This document shows, in pieces, positions 20,252-29,172 of a DNA stretch of 64,000 nucleotides. The position numbers and the translations under genes are program-made. Under the pieces are notes generated by a model, which was given only the letters and a program-made list of their open reading frames with translations, did not search any database and was not told the origin of the DNA. The stretch is taken from NCBI GenBank assembly GCA_005518205.2, contig RFFC02000013.1:62001-126000 (forward strand), given 5' to 3'. The stretch's first letter is position 1. Each line of letters opens with the position of its first letter. This DNA is from Hormoscilla sp. GUM202. Its GTDB lineage: Bacteria; Cyanobacteriota; Cyanobacteriia; Cyanobacteriales; Desertifilaceae.

Positions 20252-20947
20252 AATTATCCGATATTTATGCGTTCTGGTCAGTTGTTAGTAGTCAGTTGTT
20301 AGTGGTCAGTAGCTGGTGCAGTAGCTGATAGCTAATGGCTGATAGCTAATGTGTGATTCGTTTAGCGTAAATCACCGGCGATGAGTCTGTGAGGGACCGC
20401 TACCAAGGTTCCATCAGCCTTGAGAACTTATAGATGATGAGGGTGCAAGTCCCTTCCCCCAGGTGCAGGGGTGAAAGCACTTACCCTACGGTAGCGATGG
20501 CATCAATCCGTAAAGCGGGTATGAAAGGCGCAATGACTGGCAGCCTAAAGCTGGTTACCGCCAAGCAAGTGACTATGGTGAGCATAAAGCAAAGATTTGC
20601 AGCGTCGTAATAGCCAACCAGTGGAATAAGGCTTACACACTGGACCCAAAAGGGGAAGGATACAGGTCATTGGCGGATATTAGTCCGACCAATAAGCACT
20701 GACAATAAACCCGGCGTATTGAATCCATCTAAAGTCACAACCAATCATCCGTAGGAACGAAGTAAACCGGCCGAAGTACTCTCTACCACCGGTCGATACG
20801 GTAGAGTAGCCACCAAAGGCGCAACATCTGCTTACATTTGGCAGGTCACAGTCGGGAGAGATTGAGTGGAGAAGCAAACGCCTAACTGTAATGGTTGGGA
20901 TAGGCTGACGCCCTCACGGTTATGTCAAAGTAGAGTCATAAGTAGAG

Positions 20948-22573
20948 GTGAATATGTCACGGTGCAACGCTTTTCAGCGGATGTATGACTGGAAGGCGGT
21001 CCCCTGGCGCAAGCTGGATAGGGCGGTCTTTAAGCTTCAAAAGAGAATCTACAGAGCGGCTAAAGAAGGCAACAAAGTCAAAGTACGCAAACTCCAGGGA
21101 CTACTAAACAGATCATGGTCCGCGAAGATGGTAGCGGTGCGACAGGTAACCCAACAAAATCAGGGAAAGAAGACTGCCGGTGTGGATGGCGTATTAGCGC
21201 TGACCCCAGTGCAGCGTCAGGAACTGATAAGGAATCTGAAGGTCACCAAAGAGGCAAAGGTAAGCCCTACGCGGCGCATATGGATTCCTAAGCCAGGACG
21301 AGACGAAAAGAGACCATTAGGGATACCTACGATTTACGACCGCGCACTTCAGGGATTGGTGAAACAGGCGTTAGAACCCGAATGGGAAGCGCTCATGGAG
21401 CCAAACTCTTACGGATTCAGACCAGGAAGAGGATGTCACGATGCAATAGCGGCTATATTCCTCAGCATCAATCAAAAACCCAAATGGGTGTTGGATGCGG
21501 ATATTGCCAAATGTTTTGATAAGATAGACCACTCGGCACTGTTAGGAAGACTGAATAATACATCACTAATCCGTAATCAAATACGGGCATGGCTAAAAGC
21601 CGGGGTGATGGACCAAGGTTGGTTTGAACCAACCAGAGCCGGTACTCCACAAGGAGGAATAATCTCCCCACTACTCGCCAACATAGCCCTCCACGGGCTT
21701 GAGGAAAAAGTAATGGAGTCAGCCAAAACCAGAGTTGAAAAGCAAAATTTGACATTTGTCAGATACGCGGACGATTTCGTGGTAATGCACAAGGACCGGC
21801 AGGTAATTGAAGGAATAAGGGACACCATAGCCGAGTGGCTAAAAGGGATAGGACTGGAACTAAAGGCCGAAAAGACCAGAATTTCTCACACATTGGAGGG
21901 AGAAAACCCAGGTTTCGACTTCTTAGGGTTTAATATCCGCCAATACAAGACCGGGAAATATCAGAGCGGGAAAAACTCTCACGGCACCACCCTCGGATTC
22001 AAAACACTAATCAAGCCCAGCGACAAATCCATCAGAAGTCATAAAGAGCGACTATCCGAAATAGTCAGCAGCCACAAAGCCGCACCACAAGAGGCCCTTA
22101 TAGCGAAACTAAACCCGGTAATAAGGGGCTGGTCAAATTACTTCAGAACTGTGGTAAGTAAGGAAACTTACGGCGACTTGGACGATTACCTATGGATAAT
22201 AACATGGCAATGGGCTACTCGAAGGCATCCTAACAAGGCAGGCAAATGGATAACCAACAAATACTGGAAACCCACGACCGAGAGGCAATGGAACTTTGTT
22301 GGTAAGACAAAAGACGGTACTGACATCAATTTAACACGACACTCAGCTACGGAAATACGTAGACATGTGAAAGTAAAAGGGACAGTCAGTCCGTTCGACG
22401 GAAATTTAATCTACTGGAGTAAGCGACTAAGGGAAAGCCCGGATATAAGTGCAAGAGTAATCAAGCTTCTTGAGAAGCAGGGCGGGAAGTGGACCACGTC
22501 TTACCCACCTCACGGGGAGGAAAAGACCGATACTCTAACCTACAGTTGCTACACGATTATTGCCATAACATAA
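20948..22573 (+). CDS. ltrA: Group II intron reverse transcriptase/maturase, HNH end damaged
   Basis: 541 residues. N-terminal RT0 region, RT fingers-palm with the catalytic YADD at residues 273-276 (FVRYADDFVV), SYGFRPGRGCHDA and PQGGIISPLLANI, then the maturase X domain (LNPVIRGWSNYFR). The product should end in an HNH endonuclease, but after LLEKQGGK the frame is wrong: the HNH sequence DHVLPTSRGGKDRYSN...LLHDYCHNI follows in another frame from 22489, and the zinc-binding Cys pairs that should precede it are missing. Expected consequence: maturase and RT possibly active, DNA cleavage lost. Start GTG 20948; an ATG follows at 20954. Confidence 0.92.
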   Translation: MNMSRCNAFQRMYDWKAVPWRKLDRAVFKLQKRIYRAAKEGNKVKVRKLQGLLNRSWSAKMVAVRQVTQQNQGKKTAGVDGVLALTPVQRQELIRNLKVTKEAKVSPTRRIWIPKPGRDEKRPLGIPTIYDRALQGLVKQALEPEWEALMEPNSYGFRPGRGCHDAIAAIFLSINQKPKWVLDADIAKCFDKIDHSALLGRLNNTSLIRNQIRAWLKAGVMDQGWFEPTRAGTPQGGIISPLLANIALHGLEEKVMESAKTRVEKQNLTFVRYADDFVVMHKDRQVIEGIRDTIAEWLKGIGLELKAEKTRISHTLEGENPGFDFLGFNIRQYKTGKYQSGKNSHGTTLGFKTLIKPSDKSIRSHKERLSEIVSSHKAAPQEALIAKLNPVIRGWSNYFRTVVSKETYGDLDDYLWIITWQWATRRHPNKAGKWITNKYWKPTTERQWNFVGKTKDGTDINLTRHSATEIRRHVKVKGTVSPFDGNLIYWSKRLRESPDISARVIKLLEKQGGKWTTSYPPHGEEKTDTLTYSCYTIIAIT

Positions 22574-22719
22574 AATCCAGTCAAGACGGCAGCAATGCAC
22601 GTAAACCTGGTAGTAAAAGCCGTGTCCATGACAAGGATGGCATAACTGAGGAGCCGGATGAGATGAAAGTCTCACGTCCGGTTTTGAAGACAAGTCGGTC
22701 CGGCGACGGACTGGCTTAG
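22489..22719 (+). pseudogene. Out-of-frame HNH nuclease end of the intron protein
   Basis: Reads VDHVLPTSRGGKDRYSNLQL and then LLHDYCHNIKSS, the HNH core of group II intron proteins, in a frame different from the RT. A deletion at about 22488 removed the first zinc-ligand pair and shifted the frame. The rest of the frame runs into domains V and VI and is not protein-coding. Confidence 0.8.
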
Positions 22720-22766
22720 TTTAATAGCTGTCAAACAGGGATGGTAGTGTTCAGTGGAGAAATAAA

Positions 22767-23765
22767 TTGAATCAATTAAGCGTCGGTGTAGCAATTACCG
22801 GGAGTGGCTCGGCAACTCCAAAGGTTACTCTTGATAACGAAGGCTTGTCGAAGATAGTGGAAACCTCAGATGAGTGGATAACTTCCCGGACGGGAATTAA
22901 AACACGATGTCTGGCATCTCCAACTGAGTCGGTTCCGGATATGGGGGCAGCGGCGGCAAGAGAGGCGATCGCAATGGCCCGAATTACTCCCGCTGAGTTA
23001 GATTTAATCATTCTGGCAACTTCTACTGCTGACGATCTGTTTGGTAGTGCTAGTCTGCTGCAAGCTCAGTTGGGTGCATCAAAGGCTGTGGCTTTTGACT
23101 TGACAGCTGCTTGCTCTGGGTTTATCTTTGGTCTGGTGACAGGGGCTCAGTTTATCGGTACAGGAACTTACCGGAATATATTGCTAGTGAGTGCAGATAT
23201 TCTCTCACGCTGGGTAGATTGGTCCGATCGCAGCACTTGCGTCCTCTTTGGGGATGGTGCTGGTGCGGTGGTCATGCAGGCCCATGGGGAGGATCGGCTT
23301 TTGGGATTTGAACTCAAGAGTGATGGCAGTCAAAATGAATGTCTCCAACTAGCTTACCAGTCAGAACCAAAGGAACTGATCTCTGGAGTTGCCGTTGCTC
23401 GGGGAACCTATCAACCGATTACCATGAACGGCAAGGAAGTCTATCGCTTTGCCGTGCAGCGAGTGCCAGAAGTGCTCTCAAAAGCCCTGTTTAGAGCAAA
23501 CATTCCGACAGATGAAGTAGACTGGCTACTGCTGCATCAAGCTAATCAGCGCATTCTGGATGCTGTGGCGCAACGGTTGCAGATTCCCGACCATAAGGTG
23601 CTCGGCAATTTGGCTAACTACGGTAATACCTCAGCGGCTTCCATTCCTATTGCTTTGGATGAAGCTGTGCGCTCTGGTAGAATTAAATCTGGTGACGTTA
23701 TTGCTGCTTCGGGTTTTGGTGCCGGGTTAACTTGGGGGGCAGCGGTTTTCCAATGGGGAAGATGA
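22767..23765 (+). CDS. fabH: 3-oxoacyl-ACP synthase III
   Basis: Condenses acetyl-CoA with malonyl-ACP to start fatty acid synthesis. 332 residues, the usual length, with the thiolase-fold catalytic triad: Cys116 in TAACSGFIFG, His in LLHQANQRI and Asn in NYGNTSAASIP. Start is TTG at 22767 with GTGGAGA about 10 nt upstream; no better upstream start is visible because the intron ends about 40 bp before. Lies between plsX and fabD in a fatty-acid gene block. Confidence 0.95.
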   Translation: MNQLSVGVAITGSGSATPKVTLDNEGLSKIVETSDEWITSRTGIKTRCLASPTESVPDMGAAAAREAIAMARITPAELDLIILATSTADDLFGSASLLQAQLGASKAVAFDLTAACSGFIFGLVTGAQFIGTGTYRNILLVSADILSRWVDWSDRSTCVLFGDGAGAVVMQAHGEDRLLGFELKSDGSQNECLQLAYQSEPKELISGVAVARGTYQPITMNGKEVYRFAVQRVPEVLSKALFRANIPTDEVDWLLLHQANQRILDAVAQRLQIPDHKVLGNLANYGNTSAASIPIALDEAVRSGRIKSGDVIAASGFGAGLTWGAAVFQWGR

Positions 23766-23792
23766 CTGTAAGGGGGAGATGTAAATACCAGA

Positions 23793-23889
23793 TATAGCAC
23801 TTCTCAATAAGGTGAGGTACAGTGAAAGCCTTGCTCTTACTGGGTTTCATCGCTGGATGCTGTACCTCATAATTTCGAGAAATGCTATA
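23793..23889. mobile_element. 97-bp MITE between fabH and fabD
   Basis: Ends are imperfect inverted repeats: TATAGCACTTCTC...TGAGGTACAG and its partner CTGTACCTCA...GAGAAATGCTATA. TA at both edges is consistent with an IS630/Tc1-type TA duplication. No coding capacity. Confidence 0.75.
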
Positions 23890-24007
23890 ATCTCTAATGT
23901 TGCGATCGTAATTGGAAGATCGTCATGTTAAAGTAATTTGCCTTAATGGTAAGGTAAATTGATAAAATTAGCTAGGGTTGTTGAGGAAAAAATAGTAATA
24001 AGAACTA

Positions 24008-24925
24008 ATGAAAACTGCATGGGTGTTTCCAGGACAAGGTTCCCAAGAAGTATGCATGGGAGTGGACTTAAAAGATCTGCCAGATGCTAAAGCCAAGTTC
24101 GAGCAAGCCGAGCAAATTTTAGGTTGGTCGATCCTAGAACTATGTCAAAGTGACAAACAAAAGCTATCTCGCACTCTCTATACTCAGCCTTGCCTTTATG
24201 CGATCGAAAGCATCCTGGCTGATTTGATGCGGTCCCGGGGAGATGAACCTGATTTGGTTGCAGGTCACAGTCTGGGAGAATATGTGGCTCTCTATATAGC
24301 GGGCGTGTTTGATTTTGTCACGGGATTAAAACTGGTCTGGGAGCGTGCCAAACTGATGGATAGTGCGGCGGGTGGCAAGATGGTGGCTTTAATGGGGTTC
24401 TCACGTTCCGAGTTGGAAGCCCTCATCAAACAAACCCCAGATGTAGTTTTAGCCAATGACAATAGTGCGGCTCAAGTGGTGATTTCTGGCACGCCTGCTG
24501 CGGTGGAAACTGTGCTAGCCCAGGTGAAGGTAAAACGTGCCGTGCCCTTAAAGGTCTCGGGTGCCTTTCATTCTCCGTTAATGGCACCCGTGGCGACTGA
24601 GTTTGAGCAACTTTTAGAGTCTATTTCTTTTGCTGATGCTCAAGTACCGGTACTATCCAACGTGGAACCGGAGCCAGCAACAGCGGCAGATGTTTTGAAA
24701 CAACGTCTGCAAGAGCAGATAACGGGTTCAGTGCGGTGGCGCGAAATCTGCCTGCAATTACCTCAGTCCGGAATTGAGCGAGTGGTGGAAATTGGACCTG
24801 GTAAGGTACTTACTGGTCTCATTAAACGTACTTGTCCGGAATTGCTGTTAGAAAATGTCCGTGGTCTTCGCGATCTGCCAAATTATACTCCGCGCGGTCA
24901 GGACTTGCGTTTTTTAAAGTTTTGA
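24008..24925 (+). CDS. fabD: Malonyl-CoA:ACP transacylase
   Basis: Loads malonyl groups onto acyl carrier protein. 305 residues. VFPGQGSQ at the N-terminus, nucleophile Ser88 in GHSLGEY, and the catalytic His in GAFHSPLM. C-terminal EIGPGKVLTGLIKRT is standard. Separated from fabH by 240 bp containing a MITE, so it may have its own promoter. Followed by a repeat-rich gap and plsC. Confidence 0.95.
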   Translation: MKTAWVFPGQGSQEVCMGVDLKDLPDAKAKFEQAEQILGWSILELCQSDKQKLSRTLYTQPCLYAIESILADLMRSRGDEPDLVAGHSLGEYVALYIAGVFDFVTGLKLVWERAKLMDSAAGGKMVALMGFSRSELEALIKQTPDVVLANDNSAAQVVISGTPAAVETVLAQVKVKRAVPLKVSGAFHSPLMAPVATEFEQLLESISFADAQVPVLSNVEPEPATAADVLKQRLQEQITGSVRWREICLQLPQSGIERVVEIGPGKVLTGLIKRTCPELLLENVRGLRDLPNYTPRGQDLRFLKF

Positions 24926-25205
24926 GTTATACTCCGAACGATCGGGAACTACGCTTTTCTCAATTCCTATGCGTAAGGCCCCTGCGGTGTCTGGACCGTG
25001 CCGAGTCCTGAAGGACTCGGCACGGGGAAGACGCCGTAGCGAGCAGGCCAGAAACTGGGTTTCTGCGAGGATTTTCGCATCCCCAGGTCGATCGTCAAAG
25101 AAACCCGGTTTCGGGGGCTGGCACCCTCACGCCCCCCGGTCGCGACCAGACCAGAAAAAAGCGCATGTCGTTCGCGTAGGCGTAGCTGTGTGCGCACGCT
25201 CCTAT

Positions 25206-25272
25206 CGTTTCCAGAGACACCCACCCATGTCGTTGCCTGCTGGCGAACGACAGGGTGGGTGAAGAGGAAACG
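25206..25272. repeat. 67-bp palindromic element, family 2
   Basis: Outer arms CGTTTCC/GGAAACG with inner arms CACCCACC/GGGTGGGTG and a conserved centre TGTCGTTGCCTGCTGGCGAA. Related copies at 44851-44918 (outer arms CGCGTCCG/CGGACGCG) and 48861-48928. The outer pairs differ between copies but stay complementary. Confidence 0.8.
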
Positions 25273-25393
25273 ACCCCCTCCGCTGCGCGAATCCCGTTCC
25301 GGGTATAACCTAACCTTAACCTGCTGAATGTTTCTAGCCCTAAAAATTTAGCATAGAATCAGGCCAGAAATGGGTGCATCGAGAGCATTGTAA

Positions 25394-25501
25394 ATGTATA
25401 TGTGTGGTTGTAGCGACGGTCTTGATTGTCAAGTAGGTTCTTGCATGATTTATCGCCCAAGTCCTCGCCAGAAAAAAGAGCAGAGCAATCCCTGGCAGTA
25501 A
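25394..25501 (+). CDS. Possible small Cys-rich peptide
   Basis: A 35-codon frame beginning MYMCGCSDGLDC with four Cys in the first 17 residues and a basic C-terminus (RPSPRQKKEQ). Too short for the usual gene callers, no clear ribosome-binding site, and embedded in a repeat-rich gap. It could encode a metal-binding peptide or be chance. Confidence 0.2.
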   Translation: MYMCGCSDGLDCQVGSCMIYRPSPRQKKEQSNPWQ

Positions 25502-25559
25502 AGAACTCGATCAACTAGCTAAATTACTGCCCAAACAGCAAAACGACGGTTAGGATTTC

Positions 25560-25859
25560 TTAACTGAGAGCCCCTTGACTTGACCTGTTCTGCCAAGACC
25601 GATTTTGACGAACCATCGCGTCATAAATGACTAATATTTTCCGCACGCGGTGAAAGCTCGCTTTTTGGACTTCCCTTTCTCTACGAGACGTTCGTAAAAA
25701 GCTTATGTTTTCCCGATTGTGACGCATAGCTACGACGGCTCCCATATAAAGAACTGCCCTCACCGCTGCACGACCTCCCTGAATTCTTCGCTTTCCCAGG
25801 CGGGAGCCAGGGAACGATGCTGTCAGTCGGTTAAAACCGACTGACAGCCTGTTTACCAT
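25560..25859 (-). pseudogene. IS110-family transposase C-terminal remnant
   Basis: About 90 codons with the IS110-type C-terminal motif GKRRIQGGRAAVRAVLYMGA followed by AVVAMRHN and a basic helix ending KILVIYDAMVRQNR. The N-terminal DEDD domain is absent. The frame runs up to the plsC start on the opposite strand. Confidence 0.75.
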
Positions 25860-25871
25860 ATCTTTACCAGT

Positions 25872-26510
25872 ATGCCTAAAAACCGCGAGCCTGTCAAGAG
25901 CTTAATTCTCTATCGCCTGTTAAAGTGGTCTGTGGTCAGCCCCATACTGCATACCTACTTTCAGGGACGCATCTACGGAGCCCAAAATGTCCCCCTGTCA
26001 GGACCGTTGGTGGTAGTCAGCAATCATGGCAGCTACTTTGACCCACCCATTCTCTCTAATTGCCTCAACCGACCAGTAGCTTTCATGGCCAAGGAAGAAC
26101 TGTTCCGCATCCCCGTCTTGAAGCAAGGCATTCAACTGTACGGCGCTTACCCTGTCGATCGGGCCTCGGCGGACCGGAGTGCCATTCGTTCGGCCTTGTC
26201 CTTTCTGGAGAATGGCTGGGCCACTGGCATCTTTCTGTCCGGCACCCGCACCGCGTCTGGGCGCATTACATCACCCAAGCTGGGGGCGGCATTAATTGCA
26301 ACTAAGGCTCAGGCCCCGCTACTGCCGGTCTGTTTGTGGGGAACTCACAGGATTTTCTCAACGGGTTCCTCTGTGCCCCGATCTGTGCCAGTGACGGTGC
26401 GGATCGGTCAGCCGATCGCTCCCCCTCCTGGAAAGGACCGGTCCGATTTAGCTGCTGTAACGGCTAAATGCGTGGCTGCTATTCATGCCCTGCACGATTT
26501 GGGGCGTTAG
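25872..26510 (+). CDS. plsC: 1-acyl-glycerol-3-phosphate acyltransferase
   Basis: Makes phosphatidic acid from lysophosphatidic acid in the membrane. 212 residues. The acyltransferase motif I NHGSYFD (His52, Asp57) is present; motif III reads GIFLSGTRTASGR in place of the more usual EGTR type. Completes the local lipid pathway plsX-fabH-fabD-plsC. Start ATG at 25872, MPKNREPVKSLIL, with weak SD. Followed directly by a DUF2288 pseudogene. Confidence 0.92.
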   Translation: MPKNREPVKSLILYRLLKWSVVSPILHTYFQGRIYGAQNVPLSGPLVVVSNHGSYFDPPILSNCLNRPVAFMAKEELFRIPVLKQGIQLYGAYPVDRASADRSAIRSALSFLENGWATGIFLSGTRTASGRITSPKLGAALIATKAQAPLLPVCLWGTHRIFSTGSSVPRSVPVTVRIGQPIAPPPGKDRSDLAAVTAKCVAAIHALHDLGR

Positions 26511-26521
26511 AATGAGCGGAT

Positions 26522-26830
26522 TTGAACTGTCCAGAAGATGTGATGCCAGTTTTAAGAGCGAATTTAGCCGAAAATTTAGATGAGGCGGTGTGGGAATGGC
26601 TCAAACCTCACTTGGCCCGGGATGTGGTGGTAGTTGTCGTTCCACTGTTAGATTTGCTGGAGGTGGGAGAGGCCAGGGCAGGAGATCGGGTCTCATCAGT
26701 GTCTCTTTGGTTTAGCGAACAGCTGCTTGCCAAACCCTCAGCCGCTTAGATAGCTATTTGGAGCGGACTGAAGCGGTTTCGGGCTTTGATCGTCGAACCT
26801 TATGTTCTCGTCCAAGATTTGTCCTCATAG
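26522..26830 (+). pseudogene. DUF2288 gene with one nonsense codon
   Basis: From ATG 26543: MPVLRANLAENLDEAVWEWL, then KPHLARDVVVVV, LDLLEVG, and WFSEQLLAKPSAA, a small conserved cyanobacterial protein of unknown function. A TAG at 26747-26749 interrupts it, but the same frame continues with IAIWSGLKRFRALIVEPYV and ends LVQDLSS at 26828-26830. A single CAG to TAG change would explain everything; the rest of the gene is undamaged. It could be a recent mutation or, less likely, readthrough. Confidence 0.78.
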
Positions 26831-26871
26831 TTTTGTTCTACGGATTGCTGACTAAATTCGGTTTAGCGCCG

Positions 26872-27517
26872 CTAACGGGCCCCCGAGTGACTAGTAGCGA
26901 GCCAAGGCATGGCTCTGACACTATCTCGCACAGCCTTTTCGATTGGTTCTGGCTCCCGCCCCGAAGGGACTGCTACGGGCTTAAACTCAATTGACTGGCT
27001 GTCCAATACGATCGTACCAATTACCCTGGCCCGGCGCATGCGATCGTCCGAGGTAATTAGATAGATTTTGTCTATCCCTTGCGATGATCTTATGCTGTCT
27101 CTTTGTTGTGTTCTGGTCGCTATACGAACTTCCGCCCTTGTCCGTGGCCCGATAATCTAGATGCAGCCTCTCCAAGTCAACTCCCGCCATGGCTGCGCCA
27201 CAGGCTCCCGGCCCCCTCCGCTGCGAGCGATCGGCAAACAGCCATTGAGCATATTCCCGGTTGCTACCTCCAGATACCCAATTTTGCACGTCGGGGCGAT
27301 CGCGCGCAAATTCGGCTGCAAACCGCTCTCGCTCTAATGTGCTACCTAGCACTAACATTGCCTGGGGTGGCCTGAGCAGACTTTTGATTTGCTGGTAGCC
27401 AAACCACAGCAATGCTAGAGCGTCGGTCCAGTAGAAGTCCTTGACAAAAAAAGAAAATGTGCATTTACTAAATTTGGTAGCGCTAATAACAATTGTGAGC
27501 CTCCGGAGCGACCCCAC
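26872..27517 (-). pseudogene. YdcF/SanA-family (DUF218) protein gene, degraded
   Basis: Pieces of a membrane-anchored DUF218 protein: AMLVLGSTLERERFAAEFAR, SGGSNREYAQWLF, AGVDLERLHLDYRATD, and in shifted frames an RMRRARVIGTIVLDSQ-like segment and FKPVAVPSGREPEPIEKAVR. At least two frameshifts. Between AQWLFA and AGVDLE a 48-bp repeat (27183-27230) adds DRSQRRGPGACGAAM in frame; the same repeat occurs at 29173-29220. The family is implicated in envelope polysaccharide metabolism; the exact role is unknown. Confidence 0.72.
27183..27230. repeat. Short repeat inserted in frame in the YdcF-like gene
   Basis: ATGGCTGCGCCACAGGCTCC ... CTGCGAGCGATCG, about 48 bp; a second copy at 29173-29220 lies in the C-terminal part of the E1 pseudogene and a shorter relative at about 42708. 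It contributes 16 codons without a frameshift here. Confidence 0.75.
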
Positions 27518-27942
27518 AGGGCCAGAGCGTGAAAAGCGGGAAAGGAGCAGAAGAACGATTTTTCGTCAATACACGGATTGCCAAATTTGTCAAGCATTAT
27601 TAGTGGACCGACGCTCTAGCAGCACTAGAAGCCGCCAACCACAAAACATGCTTTCGGAGCGTTAAATGGATGTGTTTTTTTCTCTGATGTTGCTTGTAAC
27701 TACGTTTGTCTGGGCAGATGGGAAACACTACGATTCGCGCAGCGGTGGGGTCCGGGAGCCTGCGCACGCTACGCGATCGCAAAAGAATTTTGTTGTCCTG
27801 CTCTGATGAGACGCCATATCTGTCCAGTTGTATCCATCTTGCCTGTTTTGGGGGAGCCAAACCAGCGCTAACCATTATTGCTCACAGCTTGCGATCGCTT
27901 TGCAGCTTGCGATAACTTTTGACGGACGTGAAGCTTTTGTAA
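27518..27942. other. Gap before tRNA-Arg, nothing recognised
   Basis: Several short open frames on both strands with no recognisable product; composition and HIP1 motifs are like the other intergenic stretches. Confidence 0.4.
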
Positions 27943-28016
27943 CGGGGCTGATGGGATTTGAACCCATGACTTAGCGCTTAGGAGGCGCTCGCTCTATCCA
28001 ACTGAGCCACAGCCCC
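27943..28016 (-). tRNA. tRNA-Arg (anticodon CCU)
   Basis: Minus-strand cloverleaf: acceptor GGGGCTG/CAGCCCC, D arm GGCTCAGTTGGATAGAGC, anticodon stem-loop AGCGC-CTCCTAA-GCGCT giving anticodon CCU, and TPsiC arm ATGGGTTCAAATCCCAT. 74 nt including the discriminator G; CCA is not encoded. Reads the rare AGG Arg codon. Confidence 0.95.
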
Positions 28017-28520
28017 ACTTTCTCAAGTCTAGCATGTTTTCTCTGCTGTGTCCAGAGACGATAGGGTGGGCGCTCTCGGACACGGCGATTATGCTTCGTC
28101 CCTAGGACCGGCGCCTACTTCTATGTCACTTTGAGTACTAGAGGCCATTTGGTTCTCTCTTGACTAGTATCTTTGTCTGTGACGCTGTTGCTGCGTTACC
28201 TGACTAGGTTTGGTATCCCGTTTGGCGTTGACTATGCCTTTTGCTGTGGGCGATCGCGATGCTGTAGGGGGTCTGTTGTTCCCTTTAATTCTATCTCATT
28301 TTGCGCGTTCCTGGCTTGCATGCGCTATCTGCCTATACGGCTCGGGCTTTTGCTGATTTATGTGTTCCAGGGCCCTATTTCATAATACTGGCTCCGGTAA
28401 TGATCTCCTACCTTCCCTAGGGACTCCATCCACTATAATACTCCCCCCGCCTACCCCCTCCTGCTGTTAAGGTGTGGTCCGGTTCCCCTGTTGTGCCAAA
28501 ACTATTCCGGCAGTAGGTCG
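28017..28520. other. Gap without a supported gene
   Basis: Open frames here are short and not recognisable. The final 20 bases (TTCCGGCAGTAGGTCGCGATCG) resemble the joint between units of the tandem repeat that follows. Confidence 0.4.
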
Positions 28521-29005
28521 CGATCGCACAAAAAAGCCGAGCGGTGCTAGCCCTCGCCCGGCTTTAAATGAAAACGATATTCTCAATATAGCATATAGCG
28601 CATATTGTGCATTTGTCAAGGGGAGGTGGCAAAAGGCAACAGGGCTCCCGGGATTATGCGGGGTGCCGGTCTGGTGGTAGGGGGCGATCGCACAAAAAAG
28701 CCGAGCGGTGCTAGCCCTCGCCCGGCTTTAAATGAAAACGATATTCTCAATATAGCATATAGCGCATATTGTGCATTTGTCAAGGGGAGGTGGCAAAAGG
28801 CAACAGGGCTCCCGGGATTATGCGGGGTGCCGGTCCGGCAGTGGGTCGCGATCGCACAAAAAAGCCGAGCGGTGCTAGCCCTCGCCCGGCTTTAAATGGA
28901 AATGATATTCTCAATATAGCATATAGCGCATATTGTGCATTTGTCAAGGGGAGGTGGCAAAAGGCAAAAAAGGCTCCCGGGATTATGCGGGGTGCCGGCG
29001 CTAGA
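28521..29005. repeat. Three tandem copies of a 164-bp unit containing a terminator-like hairpin
   Basis: Units start at 28521, 28685 and 28849 (CGATCGCACA). Each holds an inverted repeat that on the minus strand reads AGCCGGGCGAGGGC ... GCTCGGCTTTTTT, a typical rho-independent terminator. The units are nearly identical (one AAC to AAT type change and ACAGGG to AAAAAGG in the last). They lie just downstream of the minus-strand E1 remnant. Confidence 0.85.
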
Positions 29006-29172
29006 AAGCTGTGTGAGAAGATATAGAGGGTTTCTATTTATCATTTTTGGGGAATGGCTCGTCCCCTGCGCTACCCCTGGTTTCTCTTCATGGTTTGCGA
29101 TCGCGCCACTTCTGCACTAAAGAAGCATTCTGGTTTGGTCATGCTGTCTGTATCGGTTTGGTGCCACACGGA

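Larger units (their letters stand above)
20351..22725 (+). mobile_element. Group II intron encoding a reverse transcriptase
   Basis: About 2375 nt. The 5' end GTGTGATTCGTTT matches the GUGYG start of group II introns, and the 3' part carries a domain V (GAGCCGGATGAGATGAAAGT ... CACGTCCGG) and a domain VI hairpin ending TTAGTTTAAT. The intron-encoded protein is at 20948-22573. It is inserted between plsX and fabH, ending about 40 bp before the fabH start, so splicing would rejoin the operon transcript. Exact 3' end uncertain by a few bases. A 5' part of a close relative lies at 53327-53862 on the other strand. Confidence 0.9.
24926..25559. other. Repeat-rich gap after fabD
   Basis: Contains GAAACTGGGTTTC and AAACCCGGTTTC palindromes, a 67-bp palindromic element (25206-25272) and a small Cys-rich frame (25394-25501). 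No other gene is supported. Confidence 0.5.

Noticed and set aside
20348..20950. Possible retron or diversity-generating retroelement around the reverse transcriptase
   Set aside because: The RT carries a maturase domain and the flanks have group II 5' end, domain V and domain VI; there is no template/variable repeat pair or msr/msd-like structure.
27600..27875. 91-codon minus-strand frame
   Set aside because: No recognisable motif, no ribosome-binding site, and composed partly of repeats.
28521..29005. CRISPR array
   Set aside because: Only three long (164-bp) directly abutting units with no unique spacers, and no cas genes in the window.
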